Assembly (NCBI GenBank): GCA_963974125.1
Contig: CAXBCH010000022.1
Location: 1 to 64,000, forward strand
Length of the DNA: 64,000 nucleotides
Source: Haliea sp963974125
Lineage (GTDB): Bacteria > Pseudomonadota > Gammaproteobacteria > Pseudomonadales > Halieaceae
Direction of reading: 5' to 3'
This document shows positions 25,790 to 34,399 of the stretch, piece by piece. Both the position numbers and the translations under genes were made by a program. Under the pieces are notes generated by a model, which was given only the letters and a program-made list of their open reading frames with translations, searched no databases and was not told the origin of the DNA. Numbering within the stretch: position 1 is the stretch's first letter; each line of letters opens with the position of its first letter.

Positions 25790-26950
25790 TCAGCCCTTGT
25801 CAGCGCCCACGACCCACATGGCAAAAAACTGGGCTCCGCCCCCGTAGGCGTGGCCCATGGCCAGCCGCGCGCCCTCGACCTGATGGTCCCCGGCATCACC
25901 GCGCACCTGCCGCGCCGCTTCCGCAAAGCGGATCATGCCGGAGGCGCCTATGGGATTGGAAGACAGGACTCCGCCGGAGCAGTTCCAGGGGATGTCACCG
26001 CCCGCGTCCAGCGAGGTCGCGCCCTCGAGAGTGAGCTTCCAGCCCTCGCCTTCGGGAGCAAAGCCCAGGTTTTCCAGCCACATGGGCTCGTACCAGCTGA
26101 ACGGTACGTAGATTTCCGCGCAGTCCAGGTCGCGCCGTGGGTTGGTGATCCCGGCCTGGGCGTAGACATCCGCGGCGCAGTCGCGCCCCGCCTGCGGATT
26201 CACCTCCTCCCGCCCCGCGTACATGGTGGGCTCGGAGCGCATCGCCACGCCGCGGATCCAGGCCGGCGGCTTGCTGCCGGTAATGCTGTCCTCCGCGGCA
26301 ATCACCATCGCGCAGGCGCCGTCCGAGGAAGGGCAGGCTTCGAGGAAACGCAGCGGGTCCCACAGCATCATCGAATCGCGCACTTCCTGTTCGGTGATAT
26401 CCGGCAGCTGCAGATGCGCCAGCGGATTGCGGGCACCGTGGCGCCGGTCCTTCACCGCCACCTTGATGCCGATATCATCCGGCGCCCCGGAACGGCGTAT
26501 GTACTCGCGAATGATCGGCGCGAAATAGCCGCCCGCACCCGCATTGAGATGCACCGAGAATGGCTGCGGCGTGGACAGGGCCCACATGGCATTGGATTCC
26601 GACTGCTTCTCGAAGGTGACCGTCAGCACCCGCTTGAAGGTACCGCTCTGCACGTGCGAGGCGGCTACAATGGCAGTGGAGCCACCCACGGAACCAGCGG
26701 TGTGCACCCGCATCATAGGCTTGCCCATCGCCCCAAGGGCATCGGCCAGATAGCTCTCGGGCATGATCACGCCCTCGAACATGTCCGGCGCCTTGCCGAT
26801 AATCACCGCGTCAATGTCATCGAAAGTCACATCCGCATCCGCCAGCGCCCGATCCACCGCCTCGCGCAGGAGGCCGGCGATCGACACATCGCTGCGCCGG
26901 GTTTTATAGCGGGTCTGGCCAATGCCAACCACTGCAGCCCATTCAGCCAT
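25790..26950 (-). CDS. Thiolase-fold protein, Ltp4-like lipid-transfer protein
   Basis: The 386-residue protein has the thiolase fold of the SCP-x/lipid-transfer group: VVGIGQTRYKTRRSDVSI at the start, RVHTAGSVGGSTA at the position of the thiolase nucleophile, and MGHAYGGGAQFFAMWV at the end. No Cys is seen at the N-terminal nucleophile position, as in other Ltp-type proteins, so it may act as a retro-aldolase partner or scaffold instead of a classic thiolase. Its start overlaps the stop of the Ltp3-like gene by one base (TAATG). The Ltp3/Ltp4 pair is a hallmark of steroid clusters. Confidence 0.8.
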   Translation of the reverse strand: MAEWAAVVGIGQTRYKTRRSDVSIAGLLREAVDRALADADVTFDDIDAVIIGKAPDMFEGVIMPESYLADALGAMGKPMMRVHTAGSVGGSTAIVAASHVQSGTFKRVLTVTFEKQSESNAMWALSTPQPFSVHLNAGAGGYFAPIIREYIRRSGAPDDIGIKVAVKDRRHGARNPLAHLQLPDITEQEVRDSMMLWDPLRFLEACPSSDGACAMVIAAEDSITGSKPPAWIRGVAMRSEPTMYAGREEVNPQAGRDCAADVYAQAGITNPRRDLDCAEIYVPFSWYEPMWLENLGFAPEGEGWKLTLEGATSLDAGGDIPWNCSGGVLSSNPIGASGMIRFAEAARQVRGDAGDHQVEGARLAMGHAYGGGAQFFAMWVVGADKG

Positions 26951-28008
26951 TACGCGCCCTCCAGTACAGCGACCAGGTTGTGTTGCAGGCAGGGGCCACT
27001 GGTGGCATGTGCCACCCCGCGCCCGGCCTCGCCATTGATTATCCGGCGGAATACCTCGCCCACCCTGGCCAGGCCAGAGGCCATCATCAGGTTGCCTGCG
27101 AGCACCCCGCCACCGGGATTGACCACGGTATCGTCGCCCAGCCCCAGTGCCCGCGTCAGCAGGATTTCCTGGTGACTGAACGGCGCGTAGATTTCCGCCA
27201 CATCCACCGGGCCCCTATGCACGCCCGCGGCAGCGGCGGCCTGGCGGGTGGACACCGAGTCTGTCAGGTCACGCAGGCAGGGGTTGTGATTCTCGATACG
27301 ATGATCAATGCCGGTAATGCGCACGTAGGGCGCGCCCCAGGCTTGCGCCTGCTCCACCGTGGCGATGACCATCGCCGCGGCGCCGTCCGACACCGGGCAG
27401 CAGTCGGCGCGCCGCAGGGGTGCGACAAAGGCCTCCTCCGCCAGCAGTTCCTCGACAGTGAACTCCCCCGCCAGCTGCGCCAGCGGGTTGTCCATGGCGT
27501 TGCGCCGGGAGCGGGCCACCACAGCGGCCATGTCGCGCTCGCTGAGCAGCCCCTGCTCCAGCATCAGGCGCGCCTGCAATGCCGCCAGGGACACCGTATC
27601 CAGCCACAGCGGCGCCAGATAGTAAGGGTCCAGGCGTTGCGACAGAACGATGGGCAGCTCGCCCGGCGAGGACTTGCCAAAACCGTAGATCAGCGCCGAA
27701 TCGGCGTGACCCATGCGGATCTTGAGAATGGACTCGTACAGCGCCCAGGCCGCATCCATCTCGACATGGGACTCCTTGATCGGCGGCACCGCACCCAGGG
27801 CATCGACCCCGGCGACAAAGGCGAACGCGGCACCCTGCAGGTAGTCGCAGCTGCCGGAGCAGACGAAATCGACATCCTGGGCGCTGGCCAGGCCCAGCTG
27901 GCTGTACACGGCCTGCAGCTGGGGCATGATCAATTCGACCTCATTGGTGGCGCCCGCGTCGGCGACGCAGGGCGACTGGCTATAGGCGACAATGGCAATC
28001 TCGCGCAC
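26950..28008 (-). CDS. Thiolase-fold protein, Ltp3-like
   Basis: The 352-residue protein has VDFVCSGSCDYLQG, KESHVEMDAAWALYES and LIYGFGKSSPGEL, blocks I recognise from actinobacterial Ltp3. The C-terminal VNPGGGVLAGN is thiolase-like. The start codon is GTG at 28008, with GGAGG eight bases upstream inside the end of the DUF35 gene. It stands between the DUF35 gene and the Ltp4-like gene, which suggests a complex of thiolase-like and OB-fold subunits as known for Ltp2 with DUF35 partners. The function is inferred from that family. Confidence 0.8.
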   Translation of the reverse strand: MREIAIVAYSQSPCVADAGATNEVELIMPQLQAVYSQLGLASAQDVDFVCSGSCDYLQGAAFAFVAGVDALGAVPPIKESHVEMDAAWALYESILKIRMGHADSALIYGFGKSSPGELPIVLSQRLDPYYLAPLWLDTVSLAALQARLMLEQGLLSERDMAAVVARSRRNAMDNPLAQLAGEFTVEELLAEEAFVAPLRRADCCPVSDGAAAMVIATVEQAQAWGAPYVRITGIDHRIENHNPCLRDLTDSVSTRQAAAAAGVHRGPVDVAEIYAPFSHQEILLTRALGLGDDTVVNPGGGVLAGNLMMASGLARVGEVFRRIINGEAGRGVAHATSGPCLQHNLVAVLEGA

Positions 28009-28011
28009 GCT

Positions 28012-28527
28012 CTAGCCCTCCAGTCCGGTGACCGGCAACTTGCCGATCCTGTCCACGGGTACATCCGGTTCATCCAGCGGCCGGAAGTAAAGAATATTGT
28101 CCATCGCGTAGCCCCACTCTTCTGCCGGCTTCCACAGGGCCTGGACGCGCTGGCCGATGTGCACCTCTTCATTCACGCACTCGCTGAGCAGGTGAATGAA
28201 GGAGATGTTGGCACCGTCGGGGACGATATTGGCGACGATGTACGGCGGCTCGATCGGGTTGCCGGGGATCGGGATCGAGACGATGGTAAAGGACTGGACC
28301 GTACCCTTGTCCGACAGCACCACCTCTTCCTCCGTGGGCACGCCGCAGGCGGGGCAGGAACCCCGCGCCGGTATGTAGACATTGCTGCAGCGGGGGCAGC
28401 GCTGGCCGGTGAGGACACCTTCCTTGAGGCGGCCCAGGAAGCGCGCCGGCGCGCTGCCGGCGGTAAACCGGTACTTGAGATATACGGGGGCCTTGATGCC
28501 GGTGACATCGGCCTGTGGCTCGCTCAT
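28012..28527 (-). CDS. Zinc-ribbon/OB-fold protein (DUF35 family)
   Basis: The 171-residue protein has a rubredoxin-like zinc ribbon, GQRCPRCSNVYIPARGSCPAC, giving four cysteines (CPxC and CPxC), then an OB-fold domain with TVQSFTIVSIP. Such proteins bind thiolase-like partners and acyl-CoA substrates. The ATG at 28527 is preferred to 28557 because AGGAG lies seven bases before it. It overlaps the stop of the next gene upstream in an ATGA (28524-28527), indicating coupled translation. Confidence 0.88.
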   Translation of the reverse strand: MSEPQADVTGIKAPVYLKYRFTAGSAPARFLGRLKEGVLTGQRCPRCSNVYIPARGSCPACGVPTEEEVVLSDKGTVQSFTIVSIPIPGNPIEPPYIVANIVPDGANISFIHLLSECVNEEVHIGQRVQALWKPAEEWGYAMDNILYFRPLDEPDVPVDRIGKLPVTGLEG

Positions 28528-28979
28528 GACGCGGCTCCTGGCAGCAGGGTGAAACAACGGATATCGGTGATAAAGCCCTGGCGCTCAGCGGCCCAGCTGA
28601 CAGCGACCCGGGCGCCGCTCGTGACCGCCTCTGCGGAGGGTGCTTCGAGGCAGTGGATCATCGCCACATCGGCGCCATCCAGCTGCACCATGGCCCAGGC
28701 AAACGGCTGCTGCAGGGGGTGTGCTTCCCGGGGCTCGCTCACCCAGCACCAGCTCAACAGGCGACCCTCCTGCCCGACCTCGACAAACTCGTCGAGCGCC
28801 GCGCCGGTCACCGGGTCGTATTCCGCCGGGGGCACCAGCACGCGGCCGTCACTGCCGCGAATCCCGTACACCCTGCCGTCTCTCAGGCCGGTGAGAAATT
28901 TTCCCACCACGGGACCGGTGGAGCGGGTATAGGTAAATCCCAACTCGAAGTTCTGGCTCAGTGTTTCCGCAGCTGCCAT
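28524..28979 (-). CDS. OB-fold protein (DUF35-related, without zinc ribbon)
   Basis: This 151-residue protein has GRVYGIRGSDGRVLVPPAEYDP where the DUF35 ribbon would be, without the cysteine pairs, followed by an OB-type domain with LLSWCWVSEP. It probably forms a heteromer with the adjacent DUF35 protein and the Ltp-like proteins. The ATG at 28979 is preferred because GGGAG lies nine bases upstream; an alternative at 29009 gives an atypical extension. It is the first gene of the minus-strand run ending at 21783. Confidence 0.75.
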   Translation of the reverse strand: MAAAETLSQNFELGFTYTRSTGPVVGKFLTGLRDGRVYGIRGSDGRVLVPPAEYDPVTGAALDEFVEVGQEGRLLSWCWVSEPREAHPLQQPFAWAMVQLDGADVAMIHCLEAPSAEAVTSGARVAVSWAAERQGFITDIRCFTLLPGAAS

Positions 28980-29210
28980 ATGCTGACGCTCCCTGCCTGT
29001 GTGAAGCACGGAGTATTCAACAGTGCCCCTCCCGGCTCAATGACGCAATGCAGCAACTGCCAGTGACATATCTGATCACCGCCGGGCGAGTGCCCGCGGG
29101 TTTCCCTGTTTATACCAGAGCCCGGCTCTCCTGCGGCAGGCTTTGTGCACACAGGGCAAAGCCGCTTAAGATGACGACAGACCGCAAAAACACACCGAGG
29201 AGAGACCCGC

Positions 29211-30116
29211 ATGAGCATCGCCAGTATCGGCTACCTGAGAATCGCCGCCACCGACACGGCCGCCTGGATGACCTTTGGCACCGAGATCCTGGGCCTGATG
29301 GATGCGGGCCGGGAAGACGCCGCGGGCGCCCGCTTCCTGCGCATGGATGACCACCCGTTCCGGTTCATGCTGGAGCCGGCAGAGACTGACGGCTTGCTCG
29401 CGGCCGGTCTGGAGTGCCGCGACCGCAGCGCCTGGCTGGATCTGTGTGAGCGCTTGCGCAATGCCGGCCATACCCTGGAGGACGGCGATGCCGCCGCGGC
29501 GGCGCGACGCTGCGTGACCGCATTTGTCACCCTGCAGGATCCCTGTGGCAATACCCTGGAACTGTACTACGGTCGCCGCCTGGACTATGCGCCCCTGATA
29601 TCACCCACCGGCGTCAAACGCTTCATCACTGGCGACGAGTACACCGGCGACATGGGCTTCGGCCACGCGGTACTGCCGACGCCGGACATGGAGGCGGCGG
29701 CCAGCTTCTACACCGACCTGCTCGGCCTCGGGGTCAGCGACGAGCTCTACCCGCCGATGCCGGAGGGCGCCCCGGAAACCAAAATCCTGTTCCTGCATGC
29801 GGACAACCCGCGCCAGCACTCCCTGGCCCTGTACAACCACCCCTATCCCGGCGACGTCGTCCACATCATGGTGGAAGTGAGCACGCTGGACGAAGTGGGC
29901 CGGGCCCTCGATCGCGCCAAGGCGGCCGGCCACAACATCCTCGCCAGCCTGGGCCGCCATGTGAACGACAACATGTGTTCCTTTTATGTGCTGGCGCCGG
30001 GCGGCATTGCGGTGGAGTATGGCTATGACGGCCTGCTGGTCGACTGGGACAACTATACGCCGACCGTCAGCACCGAGGGTGACCACTGGGGTCACGAGTA
30101 CAACTTCCCCGGCTGA
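29211..30116 (+). CDS. Type I extradiol dioxygenase (BphC/HsaC-like)
   Basis: The 301-residue, two-domain vicinal-oxygen-chelate protein has all three iron ligands of the type I extradiol family in the C-terminal domain: His in GFGHAVLPT, His in HSLALYNH and Glu in GIAVEYGYDG. The N-terminal domain, IGYLRIAATDTAAWMTF, is the non-catalytic copy. Length and layout match HsaC and BphC (about 300), which cleave catechol rings next to the hydroxyls. Given the divergent steroid-type operon, a secosteroid catechol is a plausible but unproven substrate. GAGGAG precedes the ATG. Confidence 0.85.
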   Translation: MSIASIGYLRIAATDTAAWMTFGTEILGLMDAGREDAAGARFLRMDDHPFRFMLEPAETDGLLAAGLECRDRSAWLDLCERLRNAGHTLEDGDAAAAARRCVTAFVTLQDPCGNTLELYYGRRLDYAPLISPTGVKRFITGDEYTGDMGFGHAVLPTPDMEAAASFYTDLLGLGVSDELYPPMPEGAPETKILFLHADNPRQHSLALYNHPYPGDVVHIMVEVSTLDEVGRALDRAKAAGHNILASLGRHVNDNMCSFYVLAPGGIAVEYGYDGLLVDWDNYTPTVSTEGDHWGHEYNFPG

Positions 30117-30875
30117 TCAATTGCCCCGCGGCGCCTCTGGCCGAACCGGGATCCAGCGGTCGACAATGTAGTCCAGGGTGCCGTTGCGGCGCATCATCGA
30201 CAGCGCCCGCGCCAGCTCCGCCGCCAGCGCCGGGTCGTCCCGGCGCACCGCCCAGGCCAGTGGCTCGTCGGTCAGCAGGTAGTTCTGGCTGATCAGGTCG
30301 GCGTAGGCATCGGAAGTTGCCAGCAGCCAGCTGGTGGCTGCGTCGTGCACGAACAGGTCTGCCTCTCCCGCCCGCAACGCGGCGAGCGCCTCCGGCACAC
30401 CGGGATAGGCCAGTACCGTGGCATCGCCGAGATCGCGACGGGCAAAAGCCTCACCGGCGCTATCGGCGACTACAGCGATGCGGATACCCTCGCGGTATAT
30501 CGCCCATGGCTGCCCCAGGCGACTGACCCGATCGACCTGCATGATCGCCATTTGCCCGGCTTGCAGGTAAGGCTCCACGAACTGTACTCGCGCGGCGCGC
30601 TCCGGGGTCACGGACAGGCCCGACATGATGACATCGATCCGGCCCTGCTCCAGCGCCGGAATCAGCTCGGAAGAGGCCATTGCCAGCAACCGGGCGCCGC
30701 GGCCGGTGATCTCGCCGACCGCGCGGGCATTGTCGGCTTCGAGGCCGACTATCCGCTCGCCGTCACGGAATGCCAGCGGCGGTTGCTCCGGAGCCACACC
30801 CACACGCAGGGTTTGCGCCTGGGCGGTTGCCGCGGTGGTCGCGAGCAGCAAGCTCAATAACAGTCGTCTGATCAT
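30117..30875 (-). CDS. Periplasmic solute-binding protein, amino-acid type (SBP family 3)
   Basis: This 252-residue protein has a signal peptide (cut near AQA|Q, residue 21) and the bacterial SBP_3 fold: LRVGVAPEQPPLAFRDG, VGLEADNARAVGE, DVIMSGLSVTPERA and AVRRDDPALAAELARALSMM. It would bind an amino acid or related compound in the periplasm. No ABC permease or ATPase gene is adjacent, so it may be a sensor or orphan binding protein. Convergent with the dioxygenase gene, stop codons back to back. It follows the MFS gene by 33 bases. Confidence 0.82.
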   Translation of the reverse strand: MIRRLLLSLLLATTAATAQAQTLRVGVAPEQPPLAFRDGERIVGLEADNARAVGEITGRGARLLAMASSELIPALEQGRIDVIMSGLSVTPERAARVQFVEPYLQAGQMAIMQVDRVSRLGQPWAIYREGIRIAVVADSAGEAFARRDLGDATVLAYPGVPEALAALRAGEADLFVHDAATSWLLATSDAYADLISQNYLLTDEPLAWAVRRDDPALAAELARALSMMRRNGTLDYIVDRWIPVRPEAPRGN

Positions 30876-30908
30876 GCGGGTTCTCTCTGCGCAGAAGGTT
30901 GGCGGGAA

Positions 30909-32249
30909 TCAGTCGGACACGGAGGGCAGGGACAGGCTGCGCCATACTGCCAGCACGCCTGCCAGCGCCAGGAATACCAGCACCGAGGCGGTCCCGTAGA
31001 GGGCGTCGATCACCCCGAGACCAACACCTGAAAACAGGAACAGACCGATCACAGTATTGCTGACCGCGGTGTACTGGGCACGATTTTCACTGGTGGCCAT
31101 ATCCACCAGGTAGGTTTTGCGGCCGACCCGGGCGCCCTGGTGAGCGACTGCGGCGGTGAACAGCAACAGCGACGCCACCAGTACCATGCCAATGGCCCCG
31201 GGCCGCAGCCAGTGCAGGCCGAGGGCAACAACCATCACCGCCACCGACAATCCGGCCGCCGCCGCCATCACCCGGTGTGCGCTGGCGTCTGACCAGCGCC
31301 CCCAGAACGGTGCCGACAACAGGCCGGCAGCACCCTCGGCCAGCAGCAGCGCGGCGAAGCCGAGCAGCTGACCCTCGGCTGCGCGTTGTATCAAAACCAC
31401 AATATAGGGAATCGCGAATGCAGAGCTGATCAGCAGCATGCGGGCGATGACAAAGTCGCGGAACTGGCGGTCGCGGTACAGCAGGGACAGGCTGCGCAGA
31501 GCCTCGACGATCGCGTTGCCGCCACCCTCGGTCGCCCCGGGCACTTCGGGCACGCCGGTGTAGACCGCGGCCGCCAGCAGCCACAGCAGCGCCGCGACCG
31601 CGAGGATCCCGGCAAACAGGCCGGCGTCTCCGTCCACACCCTCCCCCGCAAGGCCGGGCACCAGCAGCAACAGCACTGCCACGGCCAGCGTCACCGCGCC
31701 GGCGGCAGACGCCGACAGGCCGTTGAGGCGACCGCGCCGCGATTTGGAGATGGTCTTGCCGAGCACGTCCTTGGCGGCAACCGAACAGACACCGCGCGCC
31801 AGACTGAATACCGCCAGCAGGGACACCACCGCCAGCCCCAGGGCGAACTCGCGCAGCAGCAGCACCGCGGGCACCATCAGCGCCAGGGCCAGGCCCTGGA
31901 CGACACTGCCCCAGGCCCAGAACAGCTTGCGCACCGCGTGCTCGCGCACGAACTGGGCCACCAACAGCTGCGGCATCAGCGAGAGGGATTCGCGCAGGGG
32001 CACCAGCAGGGAGATGAAGATGGTCGGCGAACCCAGCGCCGACAGCATCCAGGCCAGCACCAGGCGGCTGCTGGTGAGGGCATCACCGATCTTGGTGAGG
32101 GTCAGGGCAGCCAGCTGCAGAACGAAGGCCCGGGGCTGCTCATGGCAGGCGGAATCCGGGATATCACGGCAGACCCGCGCGTCCTCATCCTCGACCAGCA
32201 GGGAATAGACCTGATCCGGCAGCGCGCGCTCACGGTTTGCCCGGGTCAC
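30909..32249 (-). CDS. MFS transporter
   Basis: The 446-residue protein has a charged N-terminal tail of about 40 residues and then about 12 membrane helices of MFS type, with VLGKTISKSRRGRLNG in the central loop and PFWGRWSDASAHRVMA typical of the conserved cytoplasmic loop. The substrate is unknown. The start codon is GTG at 32249, three bases after the RIO kinase stop; GAGGA upstream lies within the kinase gene. It is probably co-transcribed with both neighbours. Confidence 0.8.
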   Translation of the reverse strand: MTRANRERALPDQVYSLLVEDEDARVCRDIPDSACHEQPRAFVLQLAALTLTKIGDALTSSRLVLAWMLSALGSPTIFISLLVPLRESLSLMPQLLVAQFVREHAVRKLFWAWGSVVQGLALALMVPAVLLLREFALGLAVVSLLAVFSLARGVCSVAAKDVLGKTISKSRRGRLNGLSASAAGAVTLAVAVLLLLVPGLAGEGVDGDAGLFAGILAVAALLWLLAAAVYTGVPEVPGATEGGGNAIVEALRSLSLLYRDRQFRDFVIARMLLISSAFAIPYIVVLIQRAAEGQLLGFAALLLAEGAAGLLSAPFWGRWSDASAHRVMAAAAGLSVAVMVVALGLHWLRPGAIGMVLVASLLLFTAAVAHQGARVGRKTYLVDMATSENRAQYTAVSNTVIGLFLFSGVGLGVIDALYGTASVLVFLALAGVLAVWRSLSLPSVSD

Positions 32250-32252
32250 GGC

Positions 32253-33110
32253 TCAATCTTCCTCATCGGCTTCCCTGAGCCGCTGCAGACGCTCCTGCTC
32301 TTCCTCCAGCGCAGCGCGGATTTCCAGCATCACCGCATCCAGGTCGGCGGGGGTCTCATTTTCCGGGGCGACGCCGGTCAGCACCTGCTCCGGGGCGAGC
32401 TCTCCCTCCTCGAACAGGTGCCAGATCTCCTCCCCATAGCGGGTGGCCAGCAATTCCGGGGCAAACAACCCGTAGTAATCCGTCACCTTGCGCACATCGC
32501 GCAACAGCATGCTGTGCGCGTTGTTGTTGGCGGCGGCATCCACTGCCTGGGGCAGGTCGATGACCACCGGGCCGTCCGGGTCCACCAGGATATTGAACTC
32601 CGAGAGATCGCCGTGAATGACCCCTGCACAGAGCATGCGCACCACGTAGCGCAGCATCTGCGCATGGTCCTCCACGGCCTGCTCGGCAGACATGGTGACG
32701 TCTGCCAGGCGCGGGGCAACGTCGCCGTTCTCATCGGTGATCAACTCCATCAACAGCACACCGTCGAAACAGCCCAGAGGCTCCGGCACCCGCACGTCGG
32801 CGCGGGCGAGGCGGTAGAGCGCATCAACCTCTGCGTTCTGCCAGGTCTCTTCCTGCTGTTTGCGGCCGTAGCTGGAGCCCTTTTCCATGGCCCTGGCGCG
32901 GCGGCTGTTGCGCACCTTGCGGCCCTCGGTGTAGGCGGCCGCTTTCTTGAAGCTGCGCTTGTAGGCCTCCTTGTAGATCTTGGCACAGCGGGTGCGACCG
33001 CCACAGCGGACCACGAAGATGTCGGCTTCCTTGCCGCTCATCAGCGGGTAGAGCACCTCATCAACCAGGCCGTCCTCAACCAGGGGCTGCAGGCGAGGCG
33101 GTACTTTCAT
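32253..33110 (-). CDS. RIO1-like serine protein kinase
   Basis: The 285-residue protein has the RIO kinase core: nucleotide loop SGKEADIFVVRCG, catalytic lysine in CAKIYKEAYKR, catalytic loop VIHGDLSEFNILV and metal-binding VVIDLPQAVD. It matches the bacterial RIO1-like group known from Pseudomonas (PA4780 type), with DYYGLFAPELLA in the C-terminal part. It phosphorylates serine with ATP; the target is unknown. The frame is open to 33248 but conserved sequence begins at the ATG at 33110. It heads a minus-strand run with the MFS and binding-protein genes. Confidence 0.86.
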   Translation of the reverse strand: MKVPPRLQPLVEDGLVDEVLYPLMSGKEADIFVVRCGGRTRCAKIYKEAYKRSFKKAAAYTEGRKVRNSRRARAMEKGSSYGRKQQEETWQNAEVDALYRLARADVRVPEPLGCFDGVLLMELITDENGDVAPRLADVTMSAEQAVEDHAQMLRYVVRMLCAGVIHGDLSEFNILVDPDGPVVIDLPQAVDAAANNNAHSMLLRDVRKVTDYYGLFAPELLATRYGEEIWHLFEEGELAPEQVLTGVAPENETPADLDAVMLEIRAALEEEQERLQRLREADEED

Positions 33111-33261
33111 AAACGGGATTCCAGCGGCAAATTGGGCGGTCAGTCTAGCACGAAAAATCCGGGCTTCCGTGCAGTCGTGGTGCCAGCCAGGGCACGACAG
33201 GTGGCATCTTCTCACACCGTTAAGGTATGATTCCGGCTTTGTCGGCAAGAGTTATCCTCCT

Positions 33262-33741
33262 ATGCGCCTGTTGCGACCCGTGCTCGCAGTCATTGCCATG
33301 TTCCTGGTGTGGTTACTGTGGGGCGGGCTCTACAAGACCCCCGTACTGCAGCTGGGTATCGCTTCGTGCTGCCTGGTGGTGTGGCTGACTCACCGCATGG
33401 CGCGCCCTGATCAGGAGACCCACAGCTGGGCGCTGTATTACCGCATGCCACTCTACTGGGTCTGGTTGCTGGGCCAGATGGTGGTTTCCAACGTGCAGGT
33501 TTTGCGCATGGTTTTGGGTCCCCTGTCCTCGCTGTCACCGACCATTGTAGAGGTGGATGCCAGGGCCTCCAGCAAGTTCGCCCTGACCCTGCTGGGCAAT
33601 TCGATAACGCTGACCCCGGGAACCCTGACCATCGACATCGACGACAACACCATCACCGCCCACTGCCTGACCGCGGCAACCGCAAAAGACCTCCAGGCCG
33701 GTGCCATGGCCCGGCGCGTTGCGACTGTGGATCCAGACTGA
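33262..33741 (+). CDS. mrpE: Mrp-type cation/proton antiporter subunit E
   Basis: This 159-residue protein has the MrpE layout: two or three N-terminal membrane helices (MRLLRPVLAVIAMFLVWLLW) and a soluble C-terminal domain with NSITLTPGTLTIDI, the family signature. It is part of the multi-subunit sodium/proton antiporter in the inner membrane. It is first in an eight-to-nine gene operon in which successive genes overlap. The next gene starts on the last base of its stop codon. Confidence 0.9.
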   Translation: MRLLRPVLAVIAMFLVWLLWGGLYKTPVLQLGIASCCLVVWLTHRMARPDQETHSWALYYRMPLYWVWLLGQMVVSNVQVLRMVLGPLSSLSPTIVEVDARASSKFALTLLGNSITLTPGTLTIDIDDNTITAHCLTAATAKDLQAGAMARRVATVDPD

Positions 33742-34052
33742 TGCTGCTGGTTGCCGCAATCGCCATTCTGGTCACCATGGCGCTGGCGCTGGCACGGGCA
33801 CTGCTGGGTCCCAGCGTCTACGATCGGGTGCTGGCCGTAAACATGTTCGGCACCAAAACCGTGCTCCTGATTGCCATCATGGCCTTCGCCATGGGCCGTA
33901 CGGACTTTCTGGATCTGGCGCTGGCCTACGCCCTGATCAACTTTATCGGTGTGCTCGCCGTGCTCTGGTTCGTGCATGAAAGCCATTTGCGCGAGCAGCG
34001 TCGGGCGGCAGCCGCCGAGCAGGCCACGACATCGGGGAGCGACACGGAATGA
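33741..34052 (+). CDS. mrpF: Mrp-type antiporter subunit F
   Basis: The 103-residue protein has three predicted membrane helices and the MrpF pattern LGPSVYDRVLAVNMFGTKT. It overlaps the MrpE stop by one base (TGATG) and the MrpG start by four bases (ATGA), so translation is coupled. The polar tail beyond residue 85 is not conserved. Confidence 0.9.
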   Translation: MLLVAAIAILVTMALALARALLGPSVYDRVLAVNMFGTKTVLLIAIMAFAMGRTDFLDLALAYALINFIGVLAVLWFVHESHLREQRRAAAAEQATTSGSDTE

Positions 34053-34399
34053 ACGGCGTCCTGGAACTGCTCGCGGGTCTGCTGGTGGTTTCCGGCAGCC
34101 TGTTTGTGCTGGCCGGCGGCATTGGCGCCCTGCGCATGCCCGACTTCTACACCCGGATTCACGGCGCCAGCCTGACCGACTCACTGGGGCCGGTACTTGT
34201 CCTCGGTGGTCTGATGCTGTACGCGGGACCCTCTCTGGTGACGGTGAAGCTGGCCGCGGTCATGCTGTTCCTGATGGTCACCTCCCCCACCGCCAGCTAC
34301 GCCCTGGCCAACGCTGCGCTGCTGGCCGGACTGCGCCCCGAAGGGGTCGGGAGCACGGCATCCAACGCCGAGACCGGAACCCGGGAGACGACCCAGTGA
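34049..34399 (+). CDS. mrpG: Mrp-type antiporter subunit G
   Basis: This 116-residue protein has three membrane helices and the MrpG/PhaG landmarks GALRMPDFYTRIHGAS and VMLFLMVTSPTASYAL. It overlaps MrpF by four bases and the next gene by four bases (GTGA). A 25-residue polar C-terminal tail is of unknown role. Confidence 0.9.
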   Translation: MNGVLELLAGLLVVSGSLFVLAGGIGALRMPDFYTRIHGASLTDSLGPVLVLGGLMLYAGPSLVTVKLAAVMLFLMVTSPTASYALANAALLAGLRPEGVGSTASNAETGTRETTQ

